From assembly GCA_002422085.1 (NCBI GenBank), contig DISZ01000008.1:225168-289167 (forward strand): DNA of 64,000 nucleotides. Direction: 5' to 3'. Below, one piece after another: positions 60,071-64,000 of this stretch. A program made the translations under genes and the position numbers. The stretch's first letter is position 1; each line of letters starts with the position of its first letter. This DNA is from Rhodobacteraceae bacterium UBA6197 (GTDB lineage: Bacteria; Pseudomonadota; Alphaproteobacteria; Rhodobacterales; Rhodobacteraceae). The notes under the pieces are model-generated. The model was not told the DNA's origin. It saw only the letters and a list, made by a program, of their open reading frames with translations, and searched no databases.

Positions 60071-60086
60071 ATTGTTTGCAAAGGCT

Positions 60087-61262
60087 TCAGTCTCCCTGAA
60101 CCGGGGCGGGCGCTTGCCCTTGTTGCGCCTCGATCTCGCGCCACTTGGCGACATTGACGTTATGATCCTCCAATGTCGCGGCAAAGGCATGGCCGCCGGA
60201 CCCGTCCGCCACAAAGAACAGATAGGGCGTGGTGTCGGGGTTCAGCGCCGCCTCGATCGCCGCGCGACCGGGGTTGGCGATCGGCGTCGGCGGCAACCCG
60301 TCGATGACATAGGTGTTGTAGGGCGTTTCGCGTTTCAACTCGCTTTGGCGCAGGCCACGGCCCAGCGGCCCCTGCCCCTTGGTCACACCGTAAATCACCG
60401 CCGGGTCGGTTTGCAGCTTCATCCCCTGTTCCAGACGGTTCACAAAGACGCTGGCGACCTGGCGGCGTTCTTCCGGCACGCCGGTCTCTTTTTCCACAAT
60501 CGAGGCCATCACCAGCGCCGCTTCGGGCGTGTCATAGGGCAGGCCCTCGGCGCGGCCGGCCCAGGCCTCGTCCAATATCCGACTCTGTCGCGCGGTCATT
60601 TCCGCCAAAAGCGCGGCACGCTCCGACCCGCGCGCCACCTCGTAAAGATCCGGCGCGAGGCTGCCTTCCGGCGGCACGTCCGCCACCTCCCCGGTCAGGA
60701 AATCGGCCCGCTTCAGCGCCTCGACCACCTGCCAGCTTGTCACTCCTTCGACCAGCGTCACCCGCAGCCGCACGTCGGCCTTGGCGGCGGCATCGATAAA
60801 GTCACTGGGGGTGGCCTCGACCGCCGGGCTGAACTTGATCTTTTCAACATAGCGCCCGGTATTGGGGTCCAGCTCGCGCAAGATCACATCGGTCGTCGTC
60901 ACGCCGATGCGAAAATTCACCTCGGTGCCGCAGGTCGACGGCCCGCCCGCTGTGACCTGATCGACGATTTCGGCCATCGAGCTGCCGGGCTTGACAAGGT
61001 AAGACCCGAACTTCAGCGCCCCGCTCTTGCCGGTATAATCGGCCCCCGCCCGAAAAATATAGCCCGACGAGATCGCGCCCTGCGCCGCCAGATCGTCGGA
61101 CACCGCCGAAAAGCTGGCGCCCGGCTTGACTTGCAGACACACCGCCTGCGTCAGCGGCCCGGGGCCGGAAAACTGCCGTTTACCCCAAGCCGCCAAACCA
61201 CCAAGCGCGATCATGATGACGATCAGGATGGTCAGGAAATTCGAGACGATATGGCGCCACAT
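60087..61262 (-). CDS. mltG: Endolytic transglycosylase MltG (YceG-like)
   Basis: A 391-residue membrane-anchored enzyme that cuts nascent glycan strands and ends their polymerisation. One N-terminal helix (about 7-25), a LysM-like subdomain, and the catalytic ASIVEKETG with the Glu (about 269-273) and the substrate loop DPAVIYG are present. It overlaps the fabF stop by one base, a common pairing in proteobacteria. Confidence 0.94.
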   Translation of the reverse strand: MWRHIVSNFLTILIVIMIALGGLAAWGKRQFSGPGPLTQAVCLQVKPGASFSAVSDDLAAQGAISSGYIFRAGADYTGKSGALKFGSYLVKPGSSMAEIVDQVTAGGPSTCGTEVNFRIGVTTTDVILRELDPNTGRYVEKIKFSPAVEATPSDFIDAAAKADVRLRVTLVEGVTSWQVVEALKRADFLTGEVADVPPEGSLAPDLYEVARGSERAALLAEMTARQSRILDEAWAGRAEGLPYDTPEAALVMASIVEKETGVPEERRQVASVFVNRLEQGMKLQTDPAVIYGVTKGQGPLGRGLRQSELKRETPYNTYVIDGLPPTPIANPGRAAIEAALNPDTTPYLFFVADGSGGHAFAATLEDHNVNVAKWREIEAQQGQAPAPVQGD

Positions 61263-62524
61263 CAGCCCTTCACCCTGCCCAGCACAAGGCTGGCATTGGT
61301 GCCGCCAAAGCCGAAGCTGTTGGAAAGCGCAATGTTGATCTCGCGCTTGCGCGCCGTATTCGGGGCCAGATCCAGCGCCGTCGCCACCGCCGGATTGTCC
61401 AGATTGAGCGTCGGAGGCGCAATCTGGTCGCGAATCGCCAGCACGCAGAAAATCGCCTCGACCGCCCCCGCAGCCCCCAACAGATGCCCAATCGACGATT
61501 TCGTCGACGACATCGTCGCCTTGGCTGCGGCCGACCCCATCAGCCGCTCGACTGCCGCCAGTTCGATCGTGTCGGCCATCGTCGAGGTGCCATGCGCGTT
61601 GATATAATCAATGTCGTCCGGCTCTATCCCGGCCCGTGCCAGCGCCGCCTTCATGCTGCGAAACGCGCCGTCGCCGCTCTCGGCCGGGGCGGTGATGTGG
61701 TAGGCGTCGCCCGACATGCCGTAACCCAGCACTTCGGCATAGATCTTGGCGCCGCGCGCCTTGGCGTGCTCATATTCCTCCAGCACCACCACGCCGGCAC
61801 CCTCGCCCATGACAAACCCGTCGCGGTCCGCGTCATAGGGACGGCTGGCCGCCTTGGGATCGTTGCCGCGCTTGGTGGACAGCGCCTTGCAGGCATTGAA
61901 CCCGGCAATCCCGATCTCCGAGATCGGGCTTTCCGCGCCCCCTGCCAGCATCACATCGGCGTCGCCCCACTGGATCAGCCTTGCGGCATCGCCAATGGCA
62001 TGGGCGCCGGTGGAACAGGCCGTCACCACCGCATGGTTCGGCCCCTTGAAGCCAAAGCGAATGGACACCTGCCCCGAAATCAGGTTGATCAGCGCCCCCG
62101 GAATGAAGAAAGGCGACACCCGTTTGGGGCCCTTTTCCTTGATCAGGACCGCCGTGTCGGCAATCGTGCTCAGCCCGCCGATACCCGAACCGATCATCAC
62201 CCCGGTGCGGCAGCGGTCTTCCTCGTCCTCGGGCGCCCAGCCCGAGTCCTTTACTGCCTGAACGGCGGCGGCCATGCCATAAAGGATAAAGTCATCGACC
62301 TTGCGCTGGTCCTTCGGCTCCATCCAGTCATCGGCGTTGAAAGTGCCGTCCGAGCCATCCCCCAGCGGAATTTCGCACGCGTATTGCGTTACCAGATGGC
62401 TTGGATCGAACCGGGTGATCTGACCCGCGCCCGACTGACCCGCCAGAATCCGAGTCCAGGTCTCTTCGACCCCGCACGCCAGCGGCGTGACCATCCCCAA
62501 TCCCGTGATAACGACCCGACGCAT
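61262..62524 (-). CDS. fabF: 3-oxoacyl-ACP synthase II
   Basis: A 420-residue condensing enzyme of fatty acid elongation. The catalytic Cys is Cys 170 in VVTACSTGAHA; the His residues are in NAHGTST and SSIGHLLGAAGA. The start MRRVVITGLG at 62524 is the family start, with GGAGAGG upstream; an in-frame extension to the right is not conserved. It partners malonyl-ACP and acyl-ACP to extend chains and restores fluidity at lower temperature. Confidence 0.97.
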   Translation of the reverse strand: MRRVVITGLGMVTPLACGVEETWTRILAGQSGAGQITRFDPSHLVTQYACEIPLGDGSDGTFNADDWMEPKDQRKVDDFILYGMAAAVQAVKDSGWAPEDEEDRCRTGVMIGSGIGGLSTIADTAVLIKEKGPKRVSPFFIPGALINLISGQVSIRFGFKGPNHAVVTACSTGAHAIGDAARLIQWGDADVMLAGGAESPISEIGIAGFNACKALSTKRGNDPKAASRPYDADRDGFVMGEGAGVVVLEEYEHAKARGAKIYAEVLGYGMSGDAYHITAPAESGDGAFRSMKAALARAGIEPDDIDYINAHGTSTMADTIELAAVERLMGSAAAKATMSSTKSSIGHLLGAAGAVEAIFCVLAIRDQIAPPTLNLDNPAVATALDLAPNTARKREINIALSNSFGFGGTNASLVLGRVKG

Positions 62525-62743
62525 ACCGCACCTCTCCGTTTGACTTATCCCGGTGTTGATACAGGCAGATTCCGGTCGGTGCAACGGGCCGAAGACCACC
62601 TGCGCGGTGGCCGGCCCAGACCCACAGCGCGCCACCCGTCGCCCTTGCGCCGCGCCGCACCCGTCTTGGCCCGCGCCCGCGACCCCGGCGCATCATTTTG
62701 GCCGGCGAGTCCCGGGGGCGATCCGGCACCGGAATCGCGGCGT

Positions 62744-64000
62744 TCAGACCAGTTCGGTGATCTGCGCGCCGGGGCAGACCGCGCGGGCGATTTCGCACAG
62801 GTGGCGGTGGTGGGTCAGATAGATCACCTGCCCCACCCGCGCCATCTGCGACAACAGCGCAAAGGCCTCGGCCGAGCGGTCATCGTCAAAGGTCTCCATG
62901 ATGTCGTCGGCGATAAAGGGGACCGGGCGATGGGTTTCGGCCAGCGTGTGATACCCCGCCACCCTCAGCGCGAGGTACAGCTGAAACCGCGTGCCCTTCG
63001 ACAGATCAGGCGCCAGCTTGGATCCGCCATCGGCGGCAATCGCCAACAGCACCTCGCGGTCCTTGTCGGGCTGCGCGGCAAGGCCGCTGTAGGCGCCACG
63101 GCTGATCAGCGCGAAGGCCTCCGAGGCGCGCTGCATCATCGCGCTGCGGTGGCTGTCGCGGTAGGCGGTCAGCGCGCGGTCGACCGCAAGGATCCCAAGG
63201 CGGCGGCGCAGATGCGCGGTGGCACCTTGCGAGATGTCCAGCAACACGGTCTGGCGCGCCTCTTCAAGCCGTGCCGCCGCGTCGTCGCCGCCGACCGCCG
63301 CCAATTGCCGCCGCGCCTCGGAAAGCGCGGCAAAGGCGGTCTGCGCCATCTGCGCGCTTTCGGCGGCCTCGGCCTCGCGCCGTGCCAGATCGGCCTCGAG
63401 CGCGGCCCGCTCGGTGGTCGCCAGACGCGCCAGCGCCTCGGTCAGATCGGCGCAGGCCAGCGCCTCGCAGATCTCTTGCGCGGCGCTGGCGCGGGCCTCG
63501 ATCAGGCTTTGGCGCCGGGTGCTCCCGGTCAGGCAGCCCCGCAGCGCCGTCAGCGTATCGACACCGAAAAATACCGTCATTTCCGTTAGTTGCGACCCGA
63601 TCTCATGGCTTTCCTGCGCCAGATCCGCTGCCCGCACCGTCGCGGCCTCCAGATCGGCCTGCGCGTTGAGGCGGGCCTTGTGCACCTCTTGGGCATGGGC
63701 AAGACGGGCGGTGATCGCGGCCCAAGGGTCAGGGGCCTGCGCCATTCCCAACGTCTGCGCCAGCGCCGCGACCGCGGCCTGAAAGGCGGCCAGATTGTCC
63801 GCCATCTTGCCGATCCGGTCGTTCAGCGCGGCCAGATTCTGCGCCAGCCGGTCCAGCGCCTCGACACCTTCCAGAAGGCTGCGCATCACGCCGGGGTCCG
63901 GCGCGGTGCCCTCTGGGGCAAGCCAGCTGTCGGCGCAAAGCGCGGTCCAGTCGGCGTCCCAGCCTGCCGCTTCGGCTTTGGCGTCGGCAAGGTCGGCGCG
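62744..64000 (-). CDS. YhaN-like AAA family ATPase (DNA metabolism), 5' end beyond the window
   Basis: Only the C-terminal 418 residues are in the window; the frame is open to the right edge. It shows a long coiled coil (about the first 230 visible residues; Ala/Arg/Glu-rich helices), then an ABC-type signature DLSKGTRFQLYLALR and a Walker B-like FIADDIMETFDDDRSAEAFALL followed by VGQVIYLTHH. This layout is that of SbcC/Rad50-like YhaN proteins, partners of SbcD-like nucleases in DNA repair. The N-terminal Walker A part lies off-window. Confidence 0.85.
   Translation of the reverse strand, partial: RADLADAKAEAAGWDADWTALCADSWLAPEGTAPDPGVMRSLLEGVEALDRLAQNLAALNDRIGKMADNLAAFQAAVAALAQTLGMAQAPDPWAAITARLAHAQEVHKARLNAQADLEAATVRAADLAQESHEIGSQLTEMTVFFGVDTLTALRGCLTGSTRRQSLIEARASAAQEICEALACADLTEALARLATTERAALEADLARREAEAAESAQMAQTAFAALSEARRQLAAVGGDDAAARLEEARQTVLLDISQGATAHLRRRLGILAVDRALTAYRDSHRSAMMQRASEAFALISRGAYSGLAAQPDKDREVLLAIAADGGSKLAPDLSKGTRFQLYLALRVAGYHTLAETHRPVPFIADDIMETFDDDRSAEAFALLSQMARVGQVIYLTHHRHLCEIARAVCPGAQITELV

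Noticed and set aside
1..64000. tRNA, rRNA, CRISPR array, insertion sequence
   Set aside because: No cloverleaf, ribosomal, spacer-repeat or transposase pattern was found on either strand by eye; short tRNA-like elements could still be missed without a covariance search.

Overview
The window reads as chromosomal DNA of a GC-rich alphaproteobacterium of the Rhodobacterales (Rhodobacter/Paracoccus-like). The grounds are the gene orders lptF-lptG-lptD-surA-pdxA-rsmA and DUF4167-prmC-prfA, the class I aldolase and pdhA-pdhB-pdhC loci, and above all a full gene transfer agent (GTA) structural cluster of the Rhodobacter capsulatus type followed by cysE. I saw no rRNA, tRNA, CRISPR array, transposase or integrase.

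Layout. 1-560: a cobalamin riboswitch on the minus strand whose target lies off the left edge, one dispersed repeat and a tandem repeat. 560-4380 (minus): VOC protein, DUF475 membrane protein, holC, pepA. 4562-12334 (plus): the LPS export / outer membrane biogenesis operon lptF, lptG, lptD, surA with pdxA and rsmA (ksgA). 12387-17388 (minus): DUF4167 protein, prmC with an odd repetitive N-terminus, prfA, a frameshifted DUF1499 gene and an agmatinase-like gene. 17480-20619: di-haem cytochrome c peroxidase behind an FNR-type box, and a TDT/SLAC1-type transporter divergent from an NsrR-like Rrf2 regulator. 21045-31084: a run of separate housekeeping genes (TfoX-C protein, ndk, ABC-F ATPase, ferric-iron binding protein, nucleoside hydrolase, SelO, an EEP-family protein, EamA transporter). 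31151-43843: central carbon metabolism (eno, pgk, fba class I, pdhA-pdhB-pdhC) mixed with anmK, tyrS, two cyclophilins, ftsB and an AhpD-like gene. 43864-59876 (minus): cysE, then the GTA cluster, transcribed from about 59975 leftwards: g1 small terminase, g2 large terminase, g3 portal, g3.5, g4 protease, g5 capsid, g6-g8 head-tail connectors, g9 tail tube, g10 and g10.1, g11 tape measure, g12-g15 baseplate and tip, then a DUF2793 protein and a 95-residue protein. 60087-64000 (minus): mltG, fabF and the 3' part of a YhaN-like AAA ATPase gene cut by the window edge.

How it works together. The GTA genes form one tightly packed transcription unit (many ATGA overlaps) with a good sigma70-type promoter and, between that promoter and g1, a sequence that looks like an intrinsic terminator. 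The cluster has no replication, integration or lysis genes, as expected of a domesticated particle whose lysis, spike and activator genes sit elsewhere.

Structure not explained by genes. A dispersed intergenic repeat (core CCTCCGGCGGGGATATTT followed by an AAGATGAAAG-like tail) occurs in at least 14 copies, three times as an inverted pair that can fold into a long hairpin, and once inside the GTA operon between g2 and g3. Short in-frame tandem repeats (12-15 bp) have also expanded in lptG, the DUF4167 gene and prmC, and just 3' of the VOC gene. Two small genes look frameshifted (DUF1499; a DUF4405-like gene at a run of nine C). All assignments come from reading the sequence; no database search was possible.
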